From: DAOUJI01 sp034422875
GTDB taxonomy: Bacteria > Chloroflexota > Dehalococcoidia > Lucifugimonadales > JAGWBF01
Length of the DNA stretch: 64,000 nt
Assembly (NCBI GenBank): GCA_034422875.1
Contig: DAOUJI010000066.1
Coordinates: 1-64,000 of the forward strand
Reading direction: 5' to 3'
Of this stretch, positions 25,659-34,400 are shown in pieces; the stretch's first letter is position 1, and each line of letters starts with the position of its first letter. The notes beneath the pieces are model-generated. The model was not told the DNA's origin, searched no databases, and was given only the letters and a program-made list of their open reading frames with translations. The translations under genes were made by a program, and so were the position numbers.

Positions 25659-26714
25659 GTGAAGACGGAATCGAGGAGATTAGGAGCGCTGACGAATCTT
25701 CGGCTTGACCGCCAGGAGCTTCTGGCGGCCGCCAGGGGCAACATAGAGCTTTGGGCGAACCTGCTTATCGTCTCGTGGGCCATCGGGTTCATGCTGTGGC
25801 AGGGTGTCGGATTCGCCATAGCCATTGGAACAGTGTTCGGCATCTGGGCGATACTGGCGGTGAGCCTTAACCTGGTGGTGGGCTTCACTGGGCTGTTGTC
25901 GGTGGGCCATATAGGCTTCTTCGGAATCGGCGCCTACACTACGGCGATTCTCACCTCGGAAGCGTCGTACGACCAACTGCGCACCGGGGCGATACCCACA
26001 TTCGATTGGCCGTTCTTTGCGGCTCTGCCGGTCGGCATGGTCCTGGCCGGTCTGGTGGCCATTGTAGTGGGAGTCGTGTTCAACCGGTTCAGGGACGACA
26101 TCTTCGTCCTCGTCTCCTTTGGATTCGCCATTATCAGCTTCAACGTCTTCCTGAACTGGCGGGACCTCACCCGGGGCGCATTCGGCATCCACGAGGTGCC
26201 CCGTCCCGTCATAGGCGGATGGACATTCAACGGAGAATTGGAATTTCTTGTTCTTGTTCTGGTGTTCCTGGCCATCATCATGCTCATTTCCTGGTTCATA
26301 GTCACGTCGTCTTTCGGGCGAGTGCTTACAGCCATAAGAGAGGACGAGCAGGCCATTGGAGTGTTCGGCTACCAGGCGACCCAATACAAGCTTGCCGTGT
26401 GGACCATCTCGGCCATGATGGCGGGTCTGGCCGGAGGTCTGTTCTCTGCGTGGACCAGCTTCGTGGACCCCAACTCCTTCATCCTGCTGGAGTCCATGCT
26501 CCTGGTAGCCATAGTCATACTCGGAGGCTTGGCCACTATATGGGGGTCCCTCTTGGGGGCAATGGCCTTCGTACTGCTGGAAGAGGGGATGCGCTTCATC
26601 CCAGGCCTGCCCACCGAATATATCGGTCAAGCCAGGCTGGTCATCCTGGGAATACTCCTGGCGTTGCTCATGCTGTTCAGGCCCCAGGGTCTGGTCGGGA
26701 GGTACAGGCTATGA
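25659..26714 (+). CDS. livM: Branched-chain amino acid ABC permease, LivM type
   Basis: Second permease subunit, 351 aa, multi-spanning. Features: WAILAVSLNLVVGFTGLLSVGHIGFFGIGAYTTA, and the cytoplasmic loop SSFGRVLTAIREDEQAIGVFGY. The C-terminal RLVILGILLALLMLFRPQGL is typical. GTG start 4 nt after livH. Its last bases overlap the ATG of livG (ATGA), so translation is coupled. Confidence 0.93.
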   Translation: MKTESRRLGALTNLRLDRQELLAAARGNIELWANLLIVSWAIGFMLWQGVGFAIAIGTVFGIWAILAVSLNLVVGFTGLLSVGHIGFFGIGAYTTAILTSEASYDQLRTGAIPTFDWPFFAALPVGMVLAGLVAIVVGVVFNRFRDDIFVLVSFGFAIISFNVFLNWRDLTRGAFGIHEVPRPVIGGWTFNGELEFLVLVLVFLAIIMLISWFIVTSSFGRVLTAIREDEQAIGVFGYQATQYKLAVWTISAMMAGLAGGLFSAWTSFVDPNSFILLESMLLVAIVILGGLATIWGSLLGAMAFVLLEEGMRFIPGLPTEYIGQARLVILGILLALLMLFRPQGLVGRYRL

Positions 26715-27472
26715 GCGAAGAACTCGTCCAATCGGGCGACTCTTATGCCATTGAGACAGTTGAAATCTCCAAGCACTTCGGCGCGGTTCACGCGGTCGAC
26801 GAGCTCACCGTGTCTATTCCCAAGAAGGGAATGACCAGCATCGTGGGTCCCAACGGGTCGGGGAAGTCCACACTCATCAACCTGCTGACCGGCACATTGC
26901 CACTCGACGGAGGCATGGTAATTATCGACGGGACCGTCCTCACTGAGGTGAAGGCCCACGAGAACCCCGCACACGGCATCACCCGGACATTCCAGGAGGT
27001 GCGGCTCTTCGACCAGATGACCGTGTGGAATAACGTCATGGTGGTCTTGACCAAGCGCAAGCTTTTCCCCGCTCTGTTCGAACGGACCAAGCCCGCATAC
27101 AGGGAGAAGACTGCGGCAGTTCTGGAGGACGTGGGCTTGTGGGAAAAACGGAACGACCTGGCCATGAACCTCTCCTACGGACAGAGGAAGCTGCTGGGCA
27201 TCGGGCGCGCCATGGCAATGGGAGTGAAGACCTTGATGTTCGACGAGCCCTTTGCCGGACTCTTCCCCCAGATGTTGGAGAAGATGAAAGGGCTCATGAA
27301 CCAGATGCGGGAAGAGGGGAATACCATCATCCTCATCTCTCACAACATGGACATCGTCCGGGAACTGCCGGACCACCTGATCGTCCTGGACAGCGGAAAG
27401 CTCCTTGCCCAGGGAGACGTGCACGAGGTGCTGAGCCGCCCGGAGGTGATAGAGGCGTACCTGGGCGTATAG
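26711..27472 (+). CDS. livG: Branched-chain amino acid ABC ATPase, LivG type
   Basis: A 253-aa ATPase. Walker A GPNGSGKST, the ABC signature LSYGQRKLL and Walker B TLMFDEPFAGL are visible. The ATG at 26711 overlaps the livM stop. The same frame stays open upstream, but that part is only the livM region read in another frame. Confidence 0.94.
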   Translation: MSEELVQSGDSYAIETVEISKHFGAVHAVDELTVSIPKKGMTSIVGPNGSGKSTLINLLTGTLPLDGGMVIIDGTVLTEVKAHENPAHGITRTFQEVRLFDQMTVWNNVMVVLTKRKLFPALFERTKPAYREKTAAVLEDVGLWEKRNDLAMNLSYGQRKLLGIGRAMAMGVKTLMFDEPFAGLFPQMLEKMKGLMNQMREEGNTIILISHNMDIVRELPDHLIVLDSGKLLAQGDVHEVLSRPEVIEAYLGV

Positions 27473-27509
27473 TCCTCTTACGGCTTACGGCTTATCGTGG
27501 AATGAATGC

Positions 27510-28337
27510 ATGAACACTTTGAATGAAGCTGACCAACAACAGAACTCAGAGCTCGTAGAGGCCGTACCCGACGGAGACGAGGACCGCCCTGACGGAGGGA
27601 TGCTGCTTGAGTTGTCGGGAATATCCGTGCAATACGGGGTCGTGACCGCCCTGGACGACGTGTCTCTGGGAGTCCGTAAGGGTGAAGTGGTGGCCGTGAT
27701 GGGTCCCAACGGGGCTGGCAAGTCCACCGTCCTCAAAGCCGTCATGGGTTTGGCCCCCGTCGTCGCCGGAGAGGTCTACTGGCGCAACCGGCTGTTGGCC
27801 TCCGCCACCCACGAGATTGTGAAAGAGGGCATCTCCTTCGTTCCCCAGGGCAGGCGAGTCTTCACTCACCTCACCATCCAGGAAAACCTGGAGATGGGCT
27901 GCCTTCACCTGAACGACAAGGCGGAAAAAGAGCGGCGCATGGACTCGGTTATGGAGCTATTCCCTGTGCTGCAAGAAAAGCGGCGCGACCTGGCCAGCGC
28001 CATGTCGGGGGGTCAACAGCAGATGCTGGCCCTGGGACGTGGGCTCATGGCGGCTCCGGAGGCCCTGTTGCTGGACGAACCAACGCTGGGCCTTGCTCCC
28101 ATCATAGTCAGTGAGGTGTTTGAAAAGGTCGCTGAGATAAGTGAGCGTCTGGATACCACCATCATGGTGGTGGAGCACAACATCAAGGGCGTCCTGAACA
28201 TCGTGGACCGCGCCTACGTGCTGGACAAGGGCCGGGTGGCCTTCCATGGAGACCCCCAGTCCATCCGAGACACCGACATCCTAACCGAGGTGTTTCTGGG
28301 CAGGACCGACCAGGACAGGGAAGAAGACGAAGCCTGA
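27510..28337 (+). CDS. livF: Branched-chain amino acid ABC ATPase, LivF type
   Basis: A 275-aa partner ATPase. Walker A GPNGAGKST, signature MSGGQQQMLALGRG, Walker B ALLLDEPTLGLAP. It has an unusual acidic, Glu/Asp-rich N-terminal extension of about 32 residues before LLELSGISVQYG and an acidic tail. Last gene of the operon. Confidence 0.94.
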   Translation: MNTLNEADQQQNSELVEAVPDGDEDRPDGGMLLELSGISVQYGVVTALDDVSLGVRKGEVVAVMGPNGAGKSTVLKAVMGLAPVVAGEVYWRNRLLASATHEIVKEGISFVPQGRRVFTHLTIQENLEMGCLHLNDKAEKERRMDSVMELFPVLQEKRRDLASAMSGGQQQMLALGRGLMAAPEALLLDEPTLGLAPIIVSEVFEKVAEISERLDTTIMVVEHNIKGVLNIVDRAYVLDKGRVAFHGDPQSIRDTDILTEVFLGRTDQDREEDEA

Positions 28338-28396
28338 TCTCGGTGGAGGCCTGCATGCCTGTGACTTACGGCAAGACCTCCCGGGGGTCGGCGTCC

Positions 28397-28954
28397 CTAA
28401 ATCGGCAGCGCTTTTTCGGCGTGGCCTTCCGGCAGCTCCACTCCGAAAGCGTTCACGTTGAAGGCCAGCATGGCGTAGCAGCCCAATAGCGTAGTTAGCT
28501 CGGTGGCGCCGTTGGTCCCGAACTGGGCAAGCACTGTGTCGAAAGCTTCCTGGCTGACCCGGCGGGTGCGGAAGAACTCGCGGCCATAGTTCACGACAGC
28601 GGCCTCGTCCTCGGCCAGTCCTGGCAGGTCCTGTTTGTCACGCAGGGCATCGACTATCTCGTCGCGCAGACCTTCACGCCGCGCCGCCGGAGCGTGTGCG
28701 TTCCAGATGAACTGGCAATCGTTCTCACGGGCGGCTAAAAGCATCGCCAACTCCCTGATACGGGGTGAAAGCGAGGTGTCGGTGCGCAGGTACTGGGCCA
28801 GGCCCAGGGCGCGTTGGGCGACTTCGGGAGCGTTGAGCATTACCGATCCAGGTCCCGTGGTAGGAACGCCGCCTCGAGAGGCCACTATTGCGTCGAAAGC
28901 TTCCCGTTCATGTTCAGGCACGGATTCTCTGGTTACTGTGGGTGTTCTGGCCAT
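28397..28954 (-). CDS. Carboxymuconolactone decarboxylase / AhpD-like protein
   Basis: A 185-aa all-helical protein of the CMD family. LSPRIRELAMLLAARENDCQFIWNAHAPAARREGL matches the conserved helix pair. The redox CxxC of AhpD peroxidases is missing (only ENDCQF has one Cys), so a non-peroxidase, CMD-like role is more likely. I start at the ATG at 28952-28954 (SD GGGGAGG) rather than the longer frame. Confidence 0.8.
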   Translation of the reverse strand: MARTPTVTRESVPEHEREAFDAIVASRGGVPTTGPGSVMLNAPEVAQRALGLAQYLRTDTSLSPRIRELAMLLAARENDCQFIWNAHAPAARREGLRDEIVDALRDKQDLPGLAEDEAAVVNYGREFFRTRRVSQEAFDTVLAQFGTNGATELTTLLGCYAMLAFNVNAFGVELPEGHAEKALPI

Positions 28955-29175
28955 TTCGACCTCCCCAGATAGACATTTGAGGGCATTGTACAGGATGTCG
29001 CCGGTGTAGGACACTTTGGGCATCAGTTGCGGCAACATCAGGAAGCTTATCCCGCATAGTCAGTGGAGTAATGCGTCATCGGCGCCGGGGACGCCGTCGT
29101 GTCATTCACTGCGAACTAGCTTTAGACCCATGCTTCAAACGGTTGGACAGCGACTAAACGCTGTAGATTTTTCAG

Positions 29176-30852
29176 CTAGCTCTCTGGGTCGGAGAAATAA
29201 CGCTGGATTAGTCTCAGCACATGGTCCCTGTCAATAAGACCGTCAAAGTAGTCGCTTATCGCCCTGAGGATTTCGTCTTTGTCGATTCTACCGTCTCTGT
29301 TGGCGTCGTAGTTCGTTTCAACTGCCAACGCTAATGTTTTGACCGACATCAGTGAGATTATGACGTAGGTGCGGTCCTCGTAGGTGCCACAGCGATGTTC
29401 TACAAGCTCCCAACTTCCGTCGGCGACTGAGTACAAATTCGCACGGTCCTCGCTGCACGCTGGTTGGTCGTCCTGGGGGATGCCCAACCACAACTCCACA
29501 TCCGGTGCGGTGAAGTCCATATAGGGAATGTCGCTCTCAGACGGATAGGCCTTAACGTTCACCGACCACACGACCTCGGAAGCGACGTCCGACGGCGGCG
29601 CTCCCTCAGGCAGGACATCTAATTCGGCTACTATGATCGTGGTGCCGCTGGGAAGGGAATCCTGGGGGATTACCAGGCGTTTGGCGAAATCTCTCGAGAT
29701 GTAAACATGGGTCGATGCGCCGCCGGAAGACGTAGATCCAGAAAAGCCGGATGCCCCTATCGCCAGCTGCACTCGCACCTTCTGGGGAGAATTTTCGATT
29801 CCCGTGCCGGATATCTCTACCGTACCGCGATGGTATCCCAAATCTAGATTAGACGAGTCCACACTTACGTCGATTTCCTGAATGTCGGTTGGCCCGCTGG
29901 AGAAGCCGGATAGCGGGTCGAGGGTCAGCCAATCGGCGTTGTCTGAAACATTGAAGCTCATTGGTCCTGTGCGGCTGTTCCACACTTGCAGTTTCTGTGA
30001 CGGCGGTACGTCCTCGATCATGTCAACGAAGAAGGTGGCGGGTTCGAACGGAGGCACCGCGATCAGGCCCTCGGTCGCCGTCGTCGCGGATTCGAGGGTA
30101 AAGGTCAACGTCGCCATAGGCGAGTTGGAAAACTTGCCTGTGTTTCTAATGCTGCTGATAGCCTCCTGAGGGCTGGTGGGGGAATTGTTCAAGGTGAACT
30201 CAGTCCCCTCCTCCGTGCCTGCATCGTAGGGATAGAGGTTGACTACAAGCTCGTCTTTCCAGTTCCCGTCGCCGTCCAGCAGGGAGAGTCCTGAAATGCC
30301 CACGAACCAGTCCGGGCTGGGTCCAATCATGGAGAGAAGGGTCACCAGGGGATAGTCAGACGTGACTTCGATGTCGAACGTATTTGAGCCTTCCGGGCCG
30401 CTTCCGGGACTCTGCTGTATGATCGACAGTTTGTTGTTTCCGCTGGCGTTGATTTCACCCCGGAAAGTGCCCGTGGCGCCGAGCTCGGCGACGTTCTCAA
30501 CCCCTGGGGTGGCCAGGCCGCCGCTGCTCCAATAGGTGACGCTGCTGTTGTGGACAGCGCCGATAAGCGTGGTGAAATGCCCGCCCGACACTACCCCACC
30601 GGGAGTGCTTTGAAGGTTCCACATTCCCTTGAACGTGACACTGTACTCAACTTCGGTCGCAGTCTGAGCCGAGACGGATTTGGAGATAGCTCCGGACGTA
30701 AGCAATAGGCACAATAATCCGGTAAGGACCGCAAGTGTTAGAAAGAGACGCTGCCTGGCGAGAAAAGGCACGCATAAAATGGCTTGGGCGTCTCGCTGCC
30801 GCCGAGATAAGTAGGGCATAGGGTTCATAGCTGCCATCCCTGGATAACCCAT
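29176..30852 (-). CDS. Exported Spondin_N/BACON-like protein with EF-hand tail
   Basis: A 558-aa secreted or surface protein. A signal peptide lies at about residues 33-63 (ATGs at 30837 and 30828 may be the true start). Residues ~70-250 resemble Spondin_N: FTTLIGAVHNSSVTYWSSGG, then DWFVGISGLSLLD and DELVVNLYPYDAGTEEG. Residues ~270-360 resemble a BACON/IgG-like domain (FNVSDNADWLTLDPLSG). The C-terminus has an EF-hand-like loop, DANRDGRIDKDE, followed by AISDYFDGLIDRDHVL and a YF ending. This tail recurs in the LRR protein at 37163-39610. Possible adhesin or matrix protein (inference). Confidence 0.75.
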   Translation of the reverse strand: MGYPGMAAMNPMPYLSRRQRDAQAILCVPFLARQRLFLTLAVLTGLLCLLLTSGAISKSVSAQTATEVEYSVTFKGMWNLQSTPGGVVSGGHFTTLIGAVHNSSVTYWSSGGLATPGVENVAELGATGTFRGEINASGNNKLSIIQQSPGSGPEGSNTFDIEVTSDYPLVTLLSMIGPSPDWFVGISGLSLLDGDGNWKDELVVNLYPYDAGTEEGTEFTLNNSPTSPQEAISSIRNTGKFSNSPMATLTFTLESATTATEGLIAVPPFEPATFFVDMIEDVPPSQKLQVWNSRTGPMSFNVSDNADWLTLDPLSGFSSGPTDIQEIDVSVDSSNLDLGYHRGTVEISGTGIENSPQKVRVQLAIGASGFSGSTSSGGASTHVYISRDFAKRLVIPQDSLPSGTTIIVAELDVLPEGAPPSDVASEVVWSVNVKAYPSESDIPYMDFTAPDVELWLGIPQDDQPACSEDRANLYSVADGSWELVEHRCGTYEDRTYVIISLMSVKTLALAVETNYDANRDGRIDKDEILRAISDYFDGLIDRDHVLRLIQRYFSDPES

Positions 30853-30901
30853 CGAGGCAACGCTTTACCGTGACCGTACTGGCTGGGTGTGAGTTACGTC
30901 C

Positions 30902-31747
30902 CTACGATTTCGCCTGAAGCAGGGCTATGCCGATGGCGCCGGGGCCGGTGTATACGCCCAGGGCAGGGCCGAAGGATGTGACGTAAGGTTCGACGCCCTC
31001 TGGGAGCATGTCCTTGAGGTCGCCGGCCACCTCATGCGCCCGGTCCGGGGTGGTGCTGTACATGATTGCCAAGCCCTCCAGCGGCCCAAAATCTCGCGCC
31101 GCCTGCTTCAGTTTTGCCAGGGCTTTGGCGAACGTCCGACCCTTGCCGAGTTCGTGCACCTCTCCGTCCTTCACGATAATCATGGGCTTCAGTTGGAGAG
31201 CGGTGCCTATCATCGCGCGAGCTTTGCCGATGCGTCCGCCCTTCTGCAGGAACTCCAGTGTCTCAAACAGACAAATGCATTGGGCCCGGGCCGTTGCGTC
31301 ATGGGCAATTGACACCACTTCATCATAGCCTGCGCCCCGGTTCGCTGCTTGCGCCGCCGCTTCAACCACGAGGCCGAGCGCCATGGAAGCCTGGGCGGTG
31401 TCAATGACCTCTACCGGGCAGGAGGCCGAAGTCATTGTCGATGCCTGGACGGCGGAGTTGTAGGTGCCGCTGAGTTTGGAGGAAACGTGGAGAGAAACAA
31501 TGCCGTCGGCGTCCGAACCAAGGGCATCGTACACTTCCTTGAAATCTCCGGGGGATGCTTGCGAGGTCTTGGGGAGTTCCGGGCTGCTCACCAGCATCGA
31601 ATAGAAGTCGTCGGGCGTTATAGTGACATTGTCCTTGTAAGTCTCAGTGCCGAAGTGGACGTTCTGGGCCACAACGACAACGCCAAGGCCCTGGGCTACG
31701 TCGCTGGGTATGTCCGATGTGCTGTCGGTTACGATTTTGACGGTCAC
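30902..31747 (-). CDS. DegV family (fatty acid-binding) protein
   Basis: A 281-aa DegV fold protein. In Firmicutes homologues (FakB) bind fatty acids for a kinase. Hallmarks: KIVTDSTSDIPSDVAQGLGV at the start, SLHVSSKLSGTYNSAVQA (about residues 78-97), LEFLQKGGRIGKARAM, LQLKPMIIVKDGEV and the end FGPALGVYTGPGAIGIALL. No FakA-type kinase nearby. Confidence 0.95.
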   Translation of the reverse strand: MTVKIVTDSTSDIPSDVAQGLGVVVVAQNVHFGTETYKDNVTITPDDFYSMLVSSPELPKTSQASPGDFKEVYDALGSDADGIVSLHVSSKLSGTYNSAVQASTMTSASCPVEVIDTAQASMALGLVVEAAAQAANRGAGYDEVVSIAHDATARAQCICLFETLEFLQKGGRIGKARAMIGTALQLKPMIIVKDGEVHELGKGRTFAKALAKLKQAARDFGPLEGLAIMYSTTPDRAHEVAGDLKDMLPEGVEPYVTSFGPALGVYTGPGAIGIALLQAKS

Positions 31748-32112
31748 GCATCACCTGCCCTGGCAAGGCCAGAGGATGCGGAAGACCCGACTGAGCGTCT
31801 CAATTTGTAAGGACGTGCTGGTGGAGGTCCGTTAGGTCAGTATCTTGAGCATGTCCTGTTCAGTGGTTGGAGCAGACCTCGTATGGGATTCGAGTTCGTC
31901 TGCTGTGACGCTCTGCATCAGCGGATGGCCTACTGCTATTCTCCCCGGCTGCCGTATTTTGTGGGCATAGTCTACCATGAACTGAGCCGCTTTAGGCGCC
32001 GTCTATCCGAGACTGGGTCAACGGCGCTCGCGGCTATGCGCTTCCAGGTTCCCTCGGAGGGCTTGGAGTGTCCTGAACGGGCCCGGTTCCGGAATACGCT
32101 TGGAACGGCCGG
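31748..32112. other. 365-nt gap, no gene recognised
   Basis: Between the DegV start and the CBS gene stop. Short ORFs on the + strand lack family features and good start contexts. It probably includes the degV promoter and the 3' region of the DUF1538 operon. Confidence 0.4.
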
Positions 32113-32517
32113 TTACTCCGGGGCTGTGTGGCCCATCACGAGATCGCGCAGTGTCACGATCCCCAGAGGGTTGCGGTCGTGGTCTACAACGATGGCGCGG
32201 GAGACTTCAAACCGCACCAGCAGTCGCACCGCATATCGCGACGCCATTTCGACAGGCAGGGTCAACACCGGCTTGGACATGATTTCATAGATGTTGACCC
32301 GTTCCGGGGAACGGTCCCGGGCTATCACCTGGCGTGCGATGTCGGAGACCAGCACCAGTCCCGCCTCGTCGGTGTCGTCCCGCCGGCTTACGGCCAGCGA
32401 GTTTACCCCGTGCTGTCGCATAAGCTCGATGGCCTCGGCTACAGTCGCCAGACCATCGATACTGTGGAGTTCAGAAGTCATGAGGTCTCCAACCTTGCTA
32501 TGACCTGTCTCGCTCAT
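32113..32517 (-). CDS. Two-CBS-domain protein
   Basis: A 134-aa stand-alone CBS pair, a module that senses adenine nucleotides. Repeat one begins VGDLMTSELHSIDGLATVAEAIELM; repeat two has IYEIMSKPVLTLPVEMASRYAVRLL and ends GIVTLRDLVMGH. Last gene of a four-gene operon. Its ATG overlaps the stop of the PII-like gene (ATGA), indicating coupled translation and probably a shared function with the DUF1538 membrane proteins. Confidence 0.92.
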   Translation of the reverse strand: MSETGHSKVGDLMTSELHSIDGLATVAEAIELMRQHGVNSLAVSRRDDTDEAGLVLVSDIARQVIARDRSPERVNIYEIMSKPVLTLPVEMASRYAVRLLVRFEVSRAIVVDHDRNPLGIVTLRDLVMGHTAPE

Positions 32518-32864
32518 ATCTCGTACTCCAGCTCCTCTCGAATGGTAGGCAGTTGGGTGGTGAGGCCAACGGCGTCCTCAATGTCCAGTTGGAACGCGAT
32601 TCCAGAACCGTGCTCCGTCTCCATGTGAGCGGCGTCCCGGATGCGTTCCAGAATGTGCCGGGCTCGAGTTTCGACCACCAGAAACAGAACGATGTCTCGT
32701 TGGGCGGCCAGGCCGAGGCCCAGGAAGGTCTTTTCAGGGACCAGTCCCTCACCTCGAACGCTGCTGACTATCGTCGCGCCGGTGGCTCCGCCGGCGCGGG
32801 CGGCGTCTACCACGATCTTGGTCTTCTCGTCGTTGACTAAGGCTACAATCAGCTTCATCCTCAT
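32514..32864 (-). CDS. PII-like signalling protein
   Basis: A 116-aa ferredoxin-like fold protein related to PII (GlnB). MKLIVALVNDEKTKIVVDAARAGGATGATIVSS matches PII beta1-alpha1-beta2. A T-loop-like segment, VRGEGLVPEKTFLGLGLAAQRD, replaces the usual RGRGRQKG...YRG; the uridylylated Tyr is absent. The C-terminal GSGIAFQLDIEDAVGL is conserved in this subgroup. Placed between DUF1538 genes and a CBS gene, it likely gates the membrane component (inference). Confidence 0.85.
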   Translation of the reverse strand: MRMKLIVALVNDEKTKIVVDAARAGGATGATIVSSVRGEGLVPEKTFLGLGLAAQRDIVLFLVVETRARHILERIRDAAHMETEHGSGIAFQLDIEDAVGLTTQLPTIREELEYEI

Positions 32865-32868
32865 GGCT

Positions 32869-33654
32869 TTAAGCCTCCTTGGAATCCCTGGCCGCTCGTC
32901 TGCGGTTCAACCAAGACGCAACCATGGCGTAGCCCAACACCGTCATTATAGGAAAGACGCTGGCGAAAGCAATCAGTCCGAACCCGTCGATCAGTGGGCT
33001 GCGTCCCGGAACGTTCGCGGCTAGGCCCAGTCCCAGAGCCGCCACGACAGGCACCGTCACGGTTGAGGTCGTCACCCCTCCGCTGTCATAGGCCAGAGGC
33101 ACGATGGTTTTGCTGGACCGGAAGGTCTGGACTATGACGACTACGTAAGCCGCCATGATGTACCAGGGGAGGGGGGTGCCTGTGACGATGCGGAAGCAGC
33201 CAAGCGCCACTCCCGCCGCCACCCCCACTGCTACGGCCAATCTCAATCCCCAGGAGCGGACGGAGCCGCCCGAGACCTCCTCGGCCTTCAGGGCCACCGC
33301 TATGAGCGCAGGTTCGGCGACCGTGGTGGCGAAACCGATGGCTGCGGCGAAAACGTAGACGAGCCAGTAGTCGCGCCAGTCTATGCCGCCTATCAGGCTC
33401 TGATATCCAACAGTTTCGGGCCCGGTGAGTTGGCGCTCCATGGTCTCTCCGATGGGGAAGAGCGCCTCTTCCAGGCCTACAAGAAAGAAGGCGAGCCCCA
33501 GAAGGACGAACACAACCCCCATTGCCATCCGGCGGGGGTTCGGCAGTTTGCGGCGCAGGATTATGAGCTGGAAAAAGACCAGGACTCCGACTATGGGAGC
33601 CACGTCTACGAGAGTGGACCGGACGGTTGTTCCGAATGTGTCGAGGAATTCCAA
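32869..33654 (-). CDS. DUF1538 membrane protein (second copy)
   Basis: A 261-aa polytopic protein with about seven hydrophobic segments. The family signature AYDSGGVTTSTVTVPVVAAL followed by GLGLAANVPGRSPLIDGFGLIAFASVFPI is complete near residues 175-225. An earlier segment, FATTVAEPALIAVALKAEE, carries another conserved stretch. DUF1538 has no established function and is thought to be a transporter. Two copies in tandem (gaps of 2-4 nt) with PII-like and CBS genes. Confidence 0.9.
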   Translation of the reverse strand: MEFLDTFGTTVRSTLVDVAPIVGVLVFFQLIILRRKLPNPRRMAMGVVFVLLGLAFFLVGLEEALFPIGETMERQLTGPETVGYQSLIGGIDWRDYWLVYVFAAAIGFATTVAEPALIAVALKAEEVSGGSVRSWGLRLAVAVGVAAGVALGCFRIVTGTPLPWYIMAAYVVVIVQTFRSSKTIVPLAYDSGGVTTSTVTVPVVAALGLGLAANVPGRSPLIDGFGLIAFASVFPIMTVLGYAMVASWLNRRRAARDSKEA

Positions 33655-33656
33655 TT

Positions 33657-34400
33657 TCAGGTCACCATTCCGTAAATGAGTACACAGATCATAGGGGTCA
33701 AACTGGCGAAGGCGATGAGCCCGAATCCGTCAAGCATTGGATTGCGCCCCCGGATTGAAGCTGCCAGCCCGACGCCCAACGCGGTGACCAGAGGCACCGT
33801 GATGGTGCTGGTGGTGACTCCCCCTGAATCGTAGGCGACGCCGATGATCTCCTCTGGGGCGAATGCGGTCAGAGCCGTCACTAGCACATAGCCGCCGATT
33901 ATCAAGTAGTGTATGGGCCAACCCTTCAAGATGCGGACGACACCCAATACGATGGCGGCTCCTACAGACAACGCCACGACCAGGCGCAACTCGAAGGCGT
34001 AGGAAGATCGGGCGTTCTCGTTGTTAGGGATGGCCCCGGCTTCAGCCGCGACATCGGCGGCCTCGGAGGCTATGGCAATCAGCGCCGGTTCAGCGACCGT
34101 GGCGCCGAATCCCAGGCAAAAAGCGAAGGCCAGCAACGCCGTCAGGCTTCCCTTGTTGGCGAACCCCCGTGCTAACGCGTCGCCAATGGGAAAGAGGCCG
34201 CTTTCCAGGCCCTCGACGAAAAGAGCCAGCCCGACGACCACGAAGACCAAACCTACGATAACGTCTACGAGGTCGGGGAATGGCTGTTGCAGCACCGCTA
34301 TCTGGAAGAACGCGATGACGATGATGATAGGCGCCAAGTCCCGCAGAGAACCGAGGGTCCTCTGCAGCATCGGGGCGAAGAGCCGGGGAAACTCCTTCAT
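33657..34400 (-). CDS. DUF1538 membrane protein (first copy)
   Basis: A 247-aa paralogue of the downstream gene with the same order of motifs: GFGATVAEPALIAIASEAADV, AYDSGGVTTSTITVPLVTAL and GRNPMLDGFGLIAFASLTPM. First gene of the operon, so the unit probably encodes a heteromeric membrane complex made of two homologous halves. It has no binding protein or ATPase, so it may be a secondary transporter or channel (inference). Confidence 0.9.
   Translation of the reverse strand: MKEFPRLFAPMLQRTLGSLRDLAPIIIVIAFFQIAVLQQPFPDLVDVIVGLVFVVVGLALFVEGLESGLFPIGDALARGFANKGSLTALLAFAFCLGFGATVAEPALIAIASEAADVAAEAGAIPNNENARSSYAFELRLVVALSVGAAIVLGVVRILKGWPIHYLIIGGYVLVTALTAFAPEEIIGVAYDSGGVTTSTITVPLVTALGVGLAASIRGRNPMLDGFGLIAFASLTPMICVLIYGMVT

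Noticed and set aside
26006..26710. Upstream extension of livG
   Set aside because: It reads livM in another frame; the ATG at 26711 overlaps the livM stop in typical coupling.
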